The translations under genes and the position numbers were made by a program. The notes beneath the pieces were generated by a model. That model saw only the letters and a program-made list of their open reading frames with translations, was not told the DNA's origin and ran no database searches. Shown here piece by piece: positions 24,594 to 33,767 of a stretch of DNA of 64,000 nt. Numbering within the stretch: position 1 is the first letter of the stretch; each line of letters begins with the position of its first letter. This DNA comes from Gluconobacter cerinus (GTDB lineage: Bacteria; Pseudomonadota; Alphaproteobacteria; Acetobacterales; Acetobacteraceae), in the NCBI RefSeq assembly GCF_002723935.1, contig NZ_BEWM01000002.1:434001-498000 (forward strand). The letters are read 5' to 3'.

Positions 24594-27119
24594 ATGCGCC
24601 TCAAGTCACTTCTTCTCGCTACTACAATCGTTACGGTTTTGCACCCAGCACATCAGGCCTCTGCTGCCGTGCATAAAACGACCAAGGCCACGGCGCCTGC
24701 AAAGGTGACGGCCAAGACCACAGGGAAGAAAACAGTCGTCCGCCAGGCTGCCGCCACGCCGCGTCGCCCACACGCGGTTGATAGCAACAGCAATGAACAG
24801 ATGATCGTGACGGGAACGCACGCGTTCAACCGCCGCGCCCGGGATTCCACGAGCCCGATCAGCGTTCTTACCGCTGCCACGCTGCGTCGTTCCGGTCAGA
24901 TGAACCTTGCGGACGCTATCGTCCGTACGGATCCGTCGATCACAGTAAACGCCATGGGCAGTGATGCCGGTGCGCTGACGTCCTCGATCCGTATGCGTGG
25001 TCTGAACCCGAACGAAGTTCTGGTTCTCGTGGATGGAAAGCGTCGTCATACGACAGCCAACATCTACGCCGATGCCGGTCCGCAGCAGGGCTCAACGCCG
25101 GTCGATCTGAACATGATCCCGGCTTCTGCAATCGATCATATCGAAATTCTGCGCGATGGCGCGGCCGCAATGTATGGCTCGGACGCCATTGCAGGTGTTG
25201 TGAACATCATTCTGAAAAAGACGCCGCATGGCCTGAACATGACCGCGCAGACGGGTGCAAACGCCTATAACGGCGATGGCTGGCAGTATCAGCTTGGTGC
25301 AGATGGTGGCTTTGGCTTCCTGGGTGATGGGTATGTCCACATCAGCGGGCAGATGTACCACACCGATCACATGGTCCCGAACACGACGGACGTGCGAACT
25401 GTTCCGGGGAATTCTGAATACAAGGGCTATAATGTCCCGCACGATTCCAACAAGATCCTGAGCACACCAGAAGAAACCCGCGAAAATCTCAGCATCGAGT
25501 TTGGCAAGACGCTGACGGAAGGTGTGAATGGCTATGGCCTCATCACCTATGCTCACCGTCATTCCGAGGCTTACGAAAACTATCGTATGCCGTCTGTTGC
25601 CCCGACGCTGTATCCTTATGGTTTCTCTCCGCTCGAAACCATTGAAGAGAACGATTATGCCGCGACACTGGGTCTGAAGGGAGACAATTTCTTCGGTTTC
25701 TCCTGGGACCTCAGCTCCACGTATGGTGCGGATGAAGACGATGTCGGCAACAAGAACACTGCCAACCCGAATCTGATTGCAGCTACGGGAACGTCTCCAA
25801 CAACGGTTCGTGCCGAGACGTATCGCCTGTCCCAGTGGACCAACAATCTGGATTTCCGCCGGCAGTTAAAAATCGCTGATCTTGTACCGGTCACGGTGGC
25901 TTTCGGCGGCGAGCATCGTCTTGAAACCTACCAGATCTGGCCGGGCGAAGTTGGATCTTATGCTGACGGTGGAACGCAGGGTTATGCGGGTCTGATGCCA
26001 GAGAACGCCGGTAAGTGGAGCCGTGACGTCTGGGCTGCCTATCTTGATGGTGACTTCCATCCTCTGAAGCATTGGGATCTCGATTTTGCAGGCCGTTTTG
26101 AGCACTACACGGACGTTGGCAATACCGAGAATGGTAAGGTTTCCACACGGTACGACATCACCAAGCGCATTGCCGTTCGCGCCACGATCAGCAATGGCTT
26201 CCGTGCTCCGACCCTGCCGGAAGAAAATTTCAGCTCTTTGAATGTGTCGCCGACGGGGGCATCCGGTCTGCTGTCCACGTCCGGTGCGGCTGGCAAAAGC
26301 CTTGGCGCGCAGCATCTGAAGCCTGAGCGCTCCACGAGTGCTGAGGGTGGTATTATTCTTGAGCCTGTTGATGGCTGGCATCTCTCGGCGGACGTTTATC
26401 AGATCAACATTCGTGATCGGATTTCCGGCGCCGGTTCTGTTTATGGTCCCTCTGCAATTTCGGCTATTGGAATGACGGGTGCGACCCTGCCAGTGGGTAT
26501 TGATACGTCTGACGTGTCTGCAAATTACTTTGCCAACGTTGGCAGCACCCGGACCCAGGGTCTCGATATCCAGTCTGACTATCTGCTGCACATGCATCAG
26601 TATGGCAATCTGGACCTGACCATGGCTCTCAACCTCAACCGGACCCGTGTCAGTCACATCAACACGAATTCCCAAGGCAATCCTTACCTCAACGAACAGA
26701 GCATTGCGTATCTGACGTCAACCTCTCCGCGGAGCAAGATCATCCTGAACGCGTATTGGACGATCGGGAAGTGGGATGTGAACCTCCGTCAGACGCGCTA
26801 CGGCGAAACGACGTCCATGCTGACCTATCAGGATCAGACGCCTGCCAGCCTGAGCTGCAAGGGGCAGAGCCTTCAGTATTCCAACGTCTGCTGGGGACAG
26901 TTCAAGAATACGCCGGTCTGGCTGACGGATCTTGAGGTTGGGTACCGTCTCAACCACATGTGGCACTTCGCTGTGGGCGCCAATAACATCTTCAACCAGC
27001 GTCCGCGTCGCCTGACCAAGTATCTGAACTACCTCGGGGCGAATGCTTACGACACGGACTCTTCCGGTATTGGCATTGCTGGCGGTTATTATTACGGCCG
27101 TATCAACGCCACGTTCTGA
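24594..27119 (+). CDS. TonB-dependent outer-membrane receptor
   Basis: An outer-membrane receptor of 841 residues. The signal peptide MRLKSLLLATTIVTVLHPAH ends near ASA, followed by a Lys/Ala/Thr-rich linker of about 45 residues and a TonB-box-like segment EQMIVTGTH. The plug domain contains SIRMRGLNPNEVLVLVDGKR and IEILRDGAAAMYGSDAIAGV, then the barrel, ending YYYGRINATF with terminal Phe. The plug resembles FepA-like iron/vitamin receptors, but the ligand cannot be told; a sugar or polyphenol is also possible. The ribosome site is AGGA, nine bases upstream. A terminator follows at once. Confidence 0.88.
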   Translation: MRLKSLLLATTIVTVLHPAHQASAAVHKTTKATAPAKVTAKTTGKKTVVRQAAATPRRPHAVDSNSNEQMIVTGTHAFNRRARDSTSPISVLTAATLRRSGQMNLADAIVRTDPSITVNAMGSDAGALTSSIRMRGLNPNEVLVLVDGKRRHTTANIYADAGPQQGSTPVDLNMIPASAIDHIEILRDGAAAMYGSDAIAGVVNIILKKTPHGLNMTAQTGANAYNGDGWQYQLGADGGFGFLGDGYVHISGQMYHTDHMVPNTTDVRTVPGNSEYKGYNVPHDSNKILSTPEETRENLSIEFGKTLTEGVNGYGLITYAHRHSEAYENYRMPSVAPTLYPYGFSPLETIEENDYAATLGLKGDNFFGFSWDLSSTYGADEDDVGNKNTANPNLIAATGTSPTTVRAETYRLSQWTNNLDFRRQLKIADLVPVTVAFGGEHRLETYQIWPGEVGSYADGGTQGYAGLMPENAGKWSRDVWAAYLDGDFHPLKHWDLDFAGRFEHYTDVGNTENGKVSTRYDITKRIAVRATISNGFRAPTLPEENFSSLNVSPTGASGLLSTSGAAGKSLGAQHLKPERSTSAEGGIILEPVDGWHLSADVYQINIRDRISGAGSVYGPSAISAIGMTGATLPVGIDTSDVSANYFANVGSTRTQGLDIQSDYLLHMHQYGNLDLTMALNLNRTRVSHINTNSQGNPYLNEQSIAYLTSTSPRSKIILNAYWTIGKWDVNLRQTRYGETTSMLTYQDQTPASLSCKGQSLQYSNVCWGQFKNTPVWLTDLEVGYRLNHMWHFAVGANNIFNQRPRRLTKYLNYLGANAYDTDSSGIGIAGGYYYGRINATF

Positions 27120-27150
27120 TTGTCCTTCAAGACCCAGACGGAGCAGAAAT

Positions 27151-27184
27151 GCCCGGAGGTGCCGGTTTTCCGGTGCCTCCGGGC
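27151..27184 (+). terminator. Terminator of the TonB receptor gene
   Basis: GCCCGGAGG(TG)CCGG with a TTTT loop and CCGG(TG)CCTCCGGGC, followed by TGTTTCGT. The T-run is poor, but the stem is strong. Confidence 0.7.
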
Positions 27185-27205
27185 TGTTTCGTATATTGTT
27201 GTTGA

Positions 27206-27606
<401 letters not shown>

Positions 27607-27607
<1 letters not shown>

Positions 27608-28950
27608 TGAGACGTTCCGGTCTTTCGGTCATGGCTGCTGGCGCACTTCTGCCAGTATCCGCGATGGCTGCTGATGCGCCTGCGGCCATCGACACAGGCG
27701 ATACAGCCTGGATGCTGATCAGCACGGCACTCGTCCTGATGATGACAGTGCCTGGTCTTGCGTTGTTCTACGGCGGCATGGTTCGCAAGAAGAACGTTCT
27801 CGCGACCCTGATCCAGTCTTTTGCCATCTGTTGTATCGCCAGCCTCGTCTGGATGGTTGCGGGTTACAGTCTGGCCTTCTCGAACGGCACGCCGTGGATC
27901 GGTGATCTGTCCCGCGCTTTGCTGAACGGTGTTGCAGCAAACTTCCACAACGGCGTTGATTCCGCTTTCACGCTTGGGGCAGGGACGGCAGCCGCTGTTC
28001 CGATGACGATCCCGGAAAGCGTCTATATGATGTTCCAGATGACGTTCGCCGTCATCACGCCAGCCCTGATTACAGGGGCCTACGCGGAACGCATGAAGTT
28101 CTCTTCCATGTGCGTCTTCACGATTTTCTGGCTGCTGCTGGTTTATGCGCCTGTCGCTCATTGGGTCTGGAGCCCAACGGGCTGGGTCGCTGGCCTAGGC
28201 GCTGTGGACTTTGCCGGTGGCACGGTCGTGCACATCAACTCCGGTGTGGCTGGCCTTGTCTGTGCGTATGTTCTTGGCAAGCGCCGGGGCATCGGAACGG
28301 ATGACATGTCTCCGTTCAACCTGACATACGCCATTATCGGTGCGTCCCTGCTTTGGGTTGGCTGGTTTGGCTTCAACGCAGGCTCCGCGTTGGGCGCAAA
28401 CGGTCGTGCAGGCATGGCCATGCTGACAACGCAGCTTGCTGCCGCCGCTGGTGGTGTCGCCTGGATGGCTGTCGAGTGGGCACGGACGGGTAAGCCGACG
28501 GCACTCGGCATTATTTCTGGCGTGGTCGCCGGCCTGGTCGCCATCACGCCAGCTGCGGGCTTTGTCCTGCCGGGTGGTGCTGTGGTGATTGGTCTGATTG
28601 CCGGTGCAGTCTGCTTCTGGAGTGCGACGTGGCTCAAGCACGCTCTCGGCTATGATGACAGCCTCGATGCGTTCGGTGTTCACGGTACGGGTGGTATTAT
28701 TGGGGCTCTGCTGACAGGCGTTCTGGCTTATGGGCCGCTCTCTGCGACGGACGCCAACCCGTCCGGTACGGTTGGAAGCCTTTCACAGCTTCTGGCTCAG
28801 GCGGAAGCTGTCTGCGTGACGATTGTCTGGTGCGTCATCATGACATTCGTGATCCTGAAGGTTCTGGATCGTGTCATGGGTCTGCGTGTTTCTGCAGAAG
28901 AGGAACTTGAAGGCCTCGATACGACCATGCATGGTGAACGCATCAACTGA
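27607..28950 (+). CDS. amtB: Ammonium transporter AmtB
   Basis: An inner-membrane ammonium channel of about 447 residues with a cleavable-looking N-terminal signal (SVMAAGALLPVSAMAAD) and 11 transmembrane segments. Conserved family segments are ALFYGGMVRKKNVLATLIQS, PVAHWVWSPTGWVAGLGAVD, FAGGTVVHINSGVAGL (with the first pore His), WVGWFGFNAGSAL and FGVHGTGGIIGALLTGVL (second pore His). The cytosolic tail ends EELEGLDTTMHGERIN, where GlnK docks. It overlaps glnK in a TGATG junction. Expression is likely nitrogen-controlled, though no clear sigma-54 site is seen. Confidence 0.96.
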
Positions 28951-29017
28951 TCGTAGTCACCGGTGTTTCTGAACCGGGAGGCTGCGACTTCCCGGTTGAC
29001 AGACAAGGATGTTTTTC

Positions 29018-29551
29018 ATGGTTTCCAGCCGTATGTTGTCCCGCCTCTCCCTGGCCGCTGTTCTGGCTGCCGGTCTTGCCTCGGTTCCTGCACACGCGAT
29101 GACAGCCAAGGAATGCCATGCTGCATTCCAGTCCGCCAAGAAGGGCGGCACCCTGAACGGTCAAAGCTACAAGGCCTTCAAGGCTGCAAGCTGTGGTAGC
29201 GAAACGGCTGAAGCCGCGCCTGCGACAACTGCTGCCCCGGCAACGGCTGCGACAGCACCAACAACGACGGCGCCTGTTACGACGGGTAAGGCGAACCCAC
29301 CTGATTCGTCTGTTGCAGGCACGAAGGCACCGATTGCGTCCAAGAGTGCTCCGGTCACGTCTGGAAACGTTGTATTCCCAACGGCTGTGTCGTCCCAGTT
29401 TTCCAGCCTGTCCGCTGGCAAGGCTCGCATGAAGACCTGTGTTGCCCAGTACAATGCGAACAAGGCGAACGGCGGCAACGGCAGCCTGAAGTGGATCCAG
29501 AAGGGTGGCGGGTACTGGTCCCAGTGCAACAGCCGCCTCAAAGGCGAATAA
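29018..29551 (+). CDS. Small secreted protein with two PsiF-like cysteine motifs
   Basis: A 177-residue exported protein. The signal peptide MVSSRMLSRLSLAAVLAAGL ends near AHA. Two similar basic modules flank a Thr/Ala/Pro-rich linker. The first is AMTAKECHAAFQSAKKGGTL followed by YKAFKAASC; the second is KARMKTCVAQYNANKAN followed by LKWIQKGGGYWSQCNSRLKG. Each has two cysteines about 25 residues apart, recalling small periplasmic PsiF-like proteins, function unknown. AAGGA lies eight bases before the ATG at 29018. It follows amtB by about 70 bases and might share its control. A terminator follows. Confidence 0.65.
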   Translation: MVSSRMLSRLSLAAVLAAGLASVPAHAMTAKECHAAFQSAKKGGTLNGQSYKAFKAASCGSETAEAAPATTAAPATAATAPTTTAPVTTGKANPPDSSVAGTKAPIASKSAPVTSGNVVFPTAVSSQFSSLSAGKARMKTCVAQYNANKANGGNGSLKWIQKGGGYWSQCNSRLKGE

Positions 29552-29577
29552 CTTCCTACGCTCCCGTGGGTGTCAGA

Positions 29578-29613
29578 AACCTCCGTTCCTTTACCGGGAC
29601 GGAGGTTTTTTTT
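29578..29613 (+). terminator. Rho-independent terminator
   Basis: Stem AACCTCCGTTCC with loop TTTACC and GGGACGGAGGTT (one G-T pair), followed by eight T residues. It closes the cysteine-motif gene and perhaps the whole glnK-amtB unit. Confidence 0.93.
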
Positions 29614-29730
29614 ATGCCGGTCATTCAGGATTGAGAATGCTGTTGGAGAGTTTCGGTGTAAGGGGAATGGTCAGGCGTTGGTGTCATCATGAGGTGTCAT
29701 GTTCTGGTCGCGTTCGGAAAGTCACGATCA

Positions 29731-30732
29731 GTGATCAATAGAGGCTTTCTCTTTATTGGGCTGGTAGCTCTTACGGTCATCCTGGGACTGATGCCGCCTG
29801 CGTCTGCGGAAGAGCAGTCGGACTGTGTCACTGCACCAGTTATTCTCCCATTACTGGGAGGCGAGGGAGATGCGCCGCTGATACCGGTGAAAATCAACGG
29901 CAAACCCGCTGCGATGTATGTCAGCCCGGCCTTCGATTACATTTACGTCCGGAATTCTGAAGGAATACAGTTTCCCAAGGGCTATGATGACGCCAAAGTC
30001 GTTATTAACGGCACCTATAAGGAAAGCGCCTTTCATTCCAAAATTAAAGAACTGGTTCTGGATGATATTCCGCTGAAAGATGTAGACGTCGTCTTGCTCG
30101 CGAAGGCCAGTACGCAGGTGGTTGACGGGCGACCGATTGTGGGTGTGCTCGGACGTGCGGCATTATCCCGCCTGGCAGTTCTGATAGATATTCCGGAAAG
30201 ACAATTCGCGTATCTTGATGTCAAAGATACGAAAGCCTGCAAGCTGGCGTTTAAAACATTCCTGGGAAATGACAGTCATTCCGTGGACATGGAAGATGAC
30301 TTCACAGTTCATATTCGGGTTGGCGAAAAGAAGAAGCGCGTCAGTCTTGATCCTGATCTGACATACACGACATTTCCGTCTTTCTGGATTTCATCACTAA
30401 AAGAAAATCTGGAAGGTCTGGGAGATCAGAAGAAATTCACTCACTATGATGATTTTCTGAGTGTGGGGCAGGGCGCGCTTGTCAAAAACCTTTTTATGGG
30501 CGGCGCGCCGATAGAGAATGAAAAAGTTGTCTTTCAGGATGAAGTAGAAATTGGAAGTCTGGGACTTCCGTTCTTCACGGATAAAATCATCATCTGGAGT
30601 CTGGAAAACAACCGGATGTATTTCGCCATCCCGGCTCACATGCGCCCTCTTTCCAAAGGGCAGGGGCTGCATTTCTTCGCCACACATTCAGGAAACGTCT
30701 CCGTGCGCGACCGGCGCGGAGACGTACAGTAA
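29731..30732 (+). CDS. Retropepsin-fold periplasmic protein with missing catalytic motif
   Basis: A secreted protein of 333 residues from a GTG (an ATG 42 bases earlier would add a basic extension). The signal peptide FLFIGLVALTVILGLMPPAS ends near ASAE. Comparison with the gene at 31888 shows the same two-lobe gag-like layout: a lobe 1 opening IPVKINGKPAAMYV, a middle segment GVLGRAALSRLAVLIDIPER, and an end LGLPFFTDKIIIWSLENNRM. The first DTGS motif is replaced by SPAF, and the second DSG by DPD. The first catalytic Asp is therefore gone and the protein is probably not a protease. It may bind a peptide or act as a regulator (inference). Confidence 0.65.
   Translation: MINRGFLFIGLVALTVILGLMPPASAEEQSDCVTAPVILPLLGGEGDAPLIPVKINGKPAAMYVSPAFDYIYVRNSEGIQFPKGYDDAKVVINGTYKESAFHSKIKELVLDDIPLKDVDVVLLAKASTQVVDGRPIVGVLGRAALSRLAVLIDIPERQFAYLDVKDTKACKLAFKTFLGNDSHSVDMEDDFTVHIRVGEKKKRVSLDPDLTYTTFPSFWISSLKENLEGLGDQKKFTHYDDFLSVGQGALVKNLFMGGAPIENEKVVFQDEVEIGSLGLPFFTDKIIIWSLENNRMYFAIPAHMRPLSKGQGLHFFATHSGNVSVRDRRGDVQ
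30695..30725. repeat. Hairpin at the 3-prime end of the pseudo-retropepsin gene
   Basis: ACGTCTCCG(T)GCGC ... GCGCGGAGACGT forms a stem of 12 pairs inside the last codons. There is no T-run; it may serve as a shared terminator for the convergent SDR gene. Confidence 0.5.
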
Positions 30733-30743
30733 TGTTCTGTAGA

Positions 30744-31529
30744 TCAGCTCATAGGGAATGGTGGCTGCCCGTTTGATGCGGTCACACCGCCATCAACAGG
30801 CATAATCAATCCCGTAATATAAGCCGCATCCTCACTGGCCAGGAATGTGATTGCTGCGGCCATATCTTCCGGCTCTCCCAGACGCTGCAACGGAACGCGG
30901 TCTTCGACGCTTTTGACGAAAGCTGGATCTTTAAGGGCATCAGCTGTCATGGCAGTGCGTGTGACCGACGGACAGATGGCATTGACGCGAACGCCGTCCT
31001 TTCCGTGATCCATCGCCAGAACACGCGTCAGGTTCACAACACCGCCTTTGGCAACATCGTAATATGCCGTGTTCCAGTCTCCCCTCATTCCAGAGACGGA
31101 GGCCGTGTTGACGATGTTGCCTTTGCTCTGGATCAGCAAGGGCAGAAAGGTGCGGCTGACATTCAGGGTTCCGGTCAGGGTTGTGGCACACACGGTCTGC
31201 CAGGCGTCCAGATCGCCGTCCAGAACTGTGCCGATTGTGGTGACACCGGCGTTGTTCACCAGCACATTCAGTGTGCCGAACGTCTGTTTGGTGAGGTCCA
31301 GCAGTTTCTGAACTTCGTCGGGTTTTGAAATGTCTGTCAGAGAGGCCGTAGCTTTGTTCGCGTCGAGGCTCTTCATGACCTCGTCGAGCTTTTCCTGATC
31401 CCGGTCCACAAGAATGACATGCGCGCCTTCGTCAAGGAAACGAAGGGCTGTCGCGTGACCAATACCCGATGCCGCCCCCGTCACGAGGACCTTGCGGCCA
31501 GTGAAACGTGATAGTCCCTGCGTCGCCAT
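30744..31529 (-). CDS. Short-chain dehydrogenase/reductase (SDR)
   Basis: A cytosolic NAD(P)(H)-dependent oxidoreductase of 261 residues. Classical SDR motifs are all present: cofactor loop VTGAASGIGHATAL (TGxxxGxG at about 17-24), VLVNNAGV near residue 90, catalytic Ser near 144 (NTASVSG), and Tyr-x3-Lys at about 157-161 (YYDVAK). PVDGG closes the fold. An Asp after the second strand (ILVDRDQ) points to NAD preference. Acetic acid bacteria use many such enzymes on sugars, polyols and keto acids; the substrate cannot be told. It is transcribed alone, towards the pseudo-retropepsin gene. Confidence 0.88.
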   Translation of the reverse strand: MATQGLSRFTGRKVLVTGAASGIGHATALRFLDEGAHVILVDRDQEKLDEVMKSLDANKATASLTDISKPDEVQKLLDLTKQTFGTLNVLVNNAGVTTIGTVLDGDLDAWQTVCATTLTGTLNVSRTFLPLLIQSKGNIVNTASVSGMRGDWNTAYYDVAKGGVVNLTRVLAMDHGKDGVRVNAICPSVTRTAMTADALKDPAFVKSVEDRVPLQRLGEPEDMAAAITFLASEDAAYITGLIMPVDGGVTASNGQPPFPMS

Positions 31530-31606
31530 GAATAATGTCCTTTTGTTGCTAGGACTTTAAAGTGCCGCTTGTTACAATGGTTGCCTCAAATAAAGGGTGA
31601 GCAGGC

Positions 31607-31891
31607 ATGAGTGATCTCACAATGCTGAAGAATGTTGGCAAAGCAGCACTCGCAGATTTTGCCATATTGGGGATTACCTCAACTGCGCAGCTGGCATCCT
31701 GTGAGCCGGACGATCTTTATCTGAAGCTCTGTCACCTAACGCAGCAGCGTCATGATCCCTGTGTGCATGACGTGTTTGCAGCCACCATCCATCAGGCGAA
31801 AACAGGAGAAGCCCTGAACTGGTGGGCTTTTACCCCCGCCCGCAAGGAACGGATGAAAGCCGGGACGTTCTGTACGCTCCCAACTCCTTAA
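31607..31891 (+). CDS. Helix-hairpin-helix protein of the Cdd1/pathogenicity-locus type
   Basis: A 94-residue cytosolic protein. The opening LKNVGKAALADFAILGITST is a helix-hairpin-helix DNA/RNA-binding pattern (NVGKAALADF, with GIT as the turn). It is followed by LASCEPDDLYLKLCHLTQQR and a C-terminal tryptophan pair, ALNWWAF. This matches the Cdd1 (pathogenicity locus) family as I remember it; function is unknown, probably nucleic acid binding. It is convergent with the retropepsin gene, the stops overlapping by four bases. The family call is moderate. Confidence 0.6.
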   Translation: MSDLTMLKNVGKAALADFAILGITSTAQLASCEPDDLYLKLCHLTQQRHDPCVHDVFAATIHQAKTGEALNWWAFTPARKERMKAGTFCTLPTP

Positions 31892-32787
31892 CGAACGAAA
31901 ATCTGGTTTGTGGCGTAAGAGAGCCAGATGTCGTGTTTGGCGAACCAGTCTGAGCCCAGCAGCATGTCGGCCTGATCATGAACCGGGGCGACAGTTAGAA
32001 CTGGATCAACCCACACCGTGCCCCCCATGGAAAAGCGCTTGAAGCGATGCCAGTGGTATCGGCGTTCATGCAGGTCCACACCAGCAGTGATACCGCCAGG
32101 GTCGAGCGCGAGCAGCTCATCCGTGAGACCAAGGCGATAGGCGAAGTCGGTGCTGACAATATGGGAGCGCGCACCGCTATCGAGAAGTGCTGTTCCGCGC
32201 GTCCCATCAAGCGTGAAGGTTACCATCAGGCGCCCGTCAACCTGTCGGGCCGGAACCGTATTCCACTGGCCTTTCCAAGTGGGCTGAAGCTGGCAGGACG
32301 AGCTGTTTGAGGAAACTTTCCAGAACATGAGCTTCTGATGGGGAACGTCAAATTCCAGATCATACCCATCCAGAACATCTGCCCCGAGAAGCCCCAGAAT
32401 AGGCGGATGAATCATCGGGGAACCAGGAAGAGAGCCTATGGGCATGGACCCGGCGCCCAGAGATAGGTGCCCCAGTTGCAGATCGGCAATACGGACATTG
32501 GCCACAAGACGTGGTGTTCCATTGGGCCCCTGCATAACAGTGTGACGGTCGGGGTCCTGAGGTAGATGAAGCGCTGCAACGCCCTGCGGTGTCATCAGAC
32601 TTCCCTGTGAGCCGGTATCTACGATCATGGAGACCGCGTGGCCGTTGATCTGGGCGGGAACGCTTAGATATCCACCATCATCGCGCAGCGGCAGAACGGC
32701 CGCTTGTACCGTGTGGCATGGCACTGCTTCAGCCTTTCCGGTCAGAGCCATAAGAGCAGCCAAAATGCCCCATGTCAGTCTTTTCAT
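31888..32787 (-). CDS. Retropepsin-fold aspartic protease (periplasmic), two active-site motifs
   Basis: A secreted protein of 299 residues. The signal peptide MKRLTWGILAALMALTGKAE ends near the EAVPC boundary. Two gag-like lobes each carry an aspartic-protease motif: MIVDTGSQGSLM (Asp about 57) and ALLDSGARSHIV (Asp about 203). Each is followed by the flap/fold patterns ILGLLGADVL, DLEFDVPHQKL and MLLGSDWFAKHDIWLSY. A single chain with both Asp motifs resembles pepsin-like two-lobe enzymes. It overlaps xerC by four bases (ATGA), so translation is coupled. The target is unknown. Its paralogue at 29731 has lost these motifs. Confidence 0.75.
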   Translation of the reverse strand: MKRLTWGILAALMALTGKAEAVPCHTVQAAVLPLRDDGGYLSVPAQINGHAVSMIVDTGSQGSLMTPQGVAALHLPQDPDRHTVMQGPNGTPRLVANVRIADLQLGHLSLGAGSMPIGSLPGSPMIHPPILGLLGADVLDGYDLEFDVPHQKLMFWKVSSNSSSCQLQPTWKGQWNTVPARQVDGRLMVTFTLDGTRGTALLDSGARSHIVSTDFAYRLGLTDELLALDPGGITAGVDLHERRYHWHRFKRFSMGGTVWVDPVLTVAPVHDQADMLLGSDWFAKHDIWLSYATNQIFVR

Positions 32788-33734
32788 TCCTGCTCCGCCC
32801 GTGGGTGTGCCTTGCGCCAGACGTCCAGCAGGTGCTTTTCGTCTGCCAGAGTATAAGCCTGGGTGGTGGAAAGACTGGCATGTCCCATGAGTTCCTGAAT
32901 GGCACGCAGATCAGCGCCACCTTCCATCAAATGAGTCGCAAAAGAGTGGCGAAGAGCATGCGGTGTGGCGGAATCCGGCAGGCCTTCTCCCTTGCGCCAT
33001 TCGCGCATGGCTCGCTGGGCGACGCCGGGGTTCAGGCGGCCTCCCCGCACACCGCAGAACAGCGGAGCTTCAGGGGCCGGAGAAGGGTGAACGCCTTTCC
33101 ATAACTCCAACGCGTCACGGACTGCCGGAAGCAGTGGGACCAGACGTTCCTTCCCCCCTTTGCCCACCACGCGCAGCATGTTCTCACCAGCGTTGGTCAG
33201 ATCCCGCACATCAAGGGCCAAGGCTTCACCAATCCGCAAGCCCGTCCCGTACAGAAGTGTAAAGAGTGCTTTGTCGCGGATAGCAGCAGCGCTCGTAAAG
33301 GCATCGTCGGAAATTCCTTCCGGCGCGGCCAAAGCCTGTTCTTGCCCAAGAGGACGTGGAAGGCGCTTTTTCAGTCGAGGGGTCGCGAGGAGTCCCGGGG
33401 CAGGATTCGAGACGTCATGGCGCATGGCCAGATAGCGAAAGAACGATCGCAGGGCCGAAACATGTCGTGCTCTGGAACGAGCGCGCGCATCGGCATTTGT
33501 GGCGCGACGTGTGGGTTTTTCGCTCCGGGCAGTTTCATAAGCCAGCCACGCCCGGAGATCAGCAAGAGAGAGCGTTGCCAGAGCAGTCAGATCAACCTCG
33601 CCCCCCAGATGCTGCTCAAAGAAAGAGAGGGCCATAACGATATCATGGCGGTAGGCCTCAACCGTTCGCAGGCTGGAGCGCCGTTCATGGGTCAGCCATT
33701 CGGTCCAGTCGCGTAATGCGTCATGGGCCATCAT
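32784..33734 (-). CDS. xerC: Tyrosine recombinase XerC (XerC/XerD family)
   Basis: A cytosolic recombinase of 316 residues that resolves chromosome dimers at dif with its partner. The core-binding domain occupies about 1-115 (WTEWLTHERRSSLRTVEAYR), then the catalytic domain with all residues: Arg 167 (TGLRIGEAL), Lys 192 (VGKGGKERL), His 259 and Arg 262 (HALRHSFATHL), His 285 (GHASLST) and Tyr 294. Being beside priA in divergent order, as in many alphaproteobacteria, points to XerC rather than a mobile-element integrase. There are no att-like repeats. The start is one of two adjacent ATGs (33734 or 33731). Confidence 0.92.
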   Translation of the reverse strand: MMAHDALRDWTEWLTHERRSSLRTVEAYRHDIVMALSFFEQHLGGEVDLTALATLSLADLRAWLAYETARSEKPTRRATNADARARSRARHVSALRSFFRYLAMRHDVSNPAPGLLATPRLKKRLPRPLGQEQALAAPEGISDDAFTSAAAIRDKALFTLLYGTGLRIGEALALDVRDLTNAGENMLRVVGKGGKERLVPLLPAVRDALELWKGVHPSPAPEAPLFCGVRGGRLNPGVAQRAMREWRKGEGLPDSATPHALRHSFATHLMEGGADLRAIQELMGHASLSTTQAYTLADEKHLLDVWRKAHPRAEQE

Positions 33735-33767
33735 GGCATTTCGGGCTCAGGGAGGTTAGACACAGGC

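Noticed and set aside
32784-33734. Mobile-element integrase
   Set aside because: The Tyr recombinase lies next to priA with no tRNA target, repeats or phage genes; it is a housekeeping XerC.
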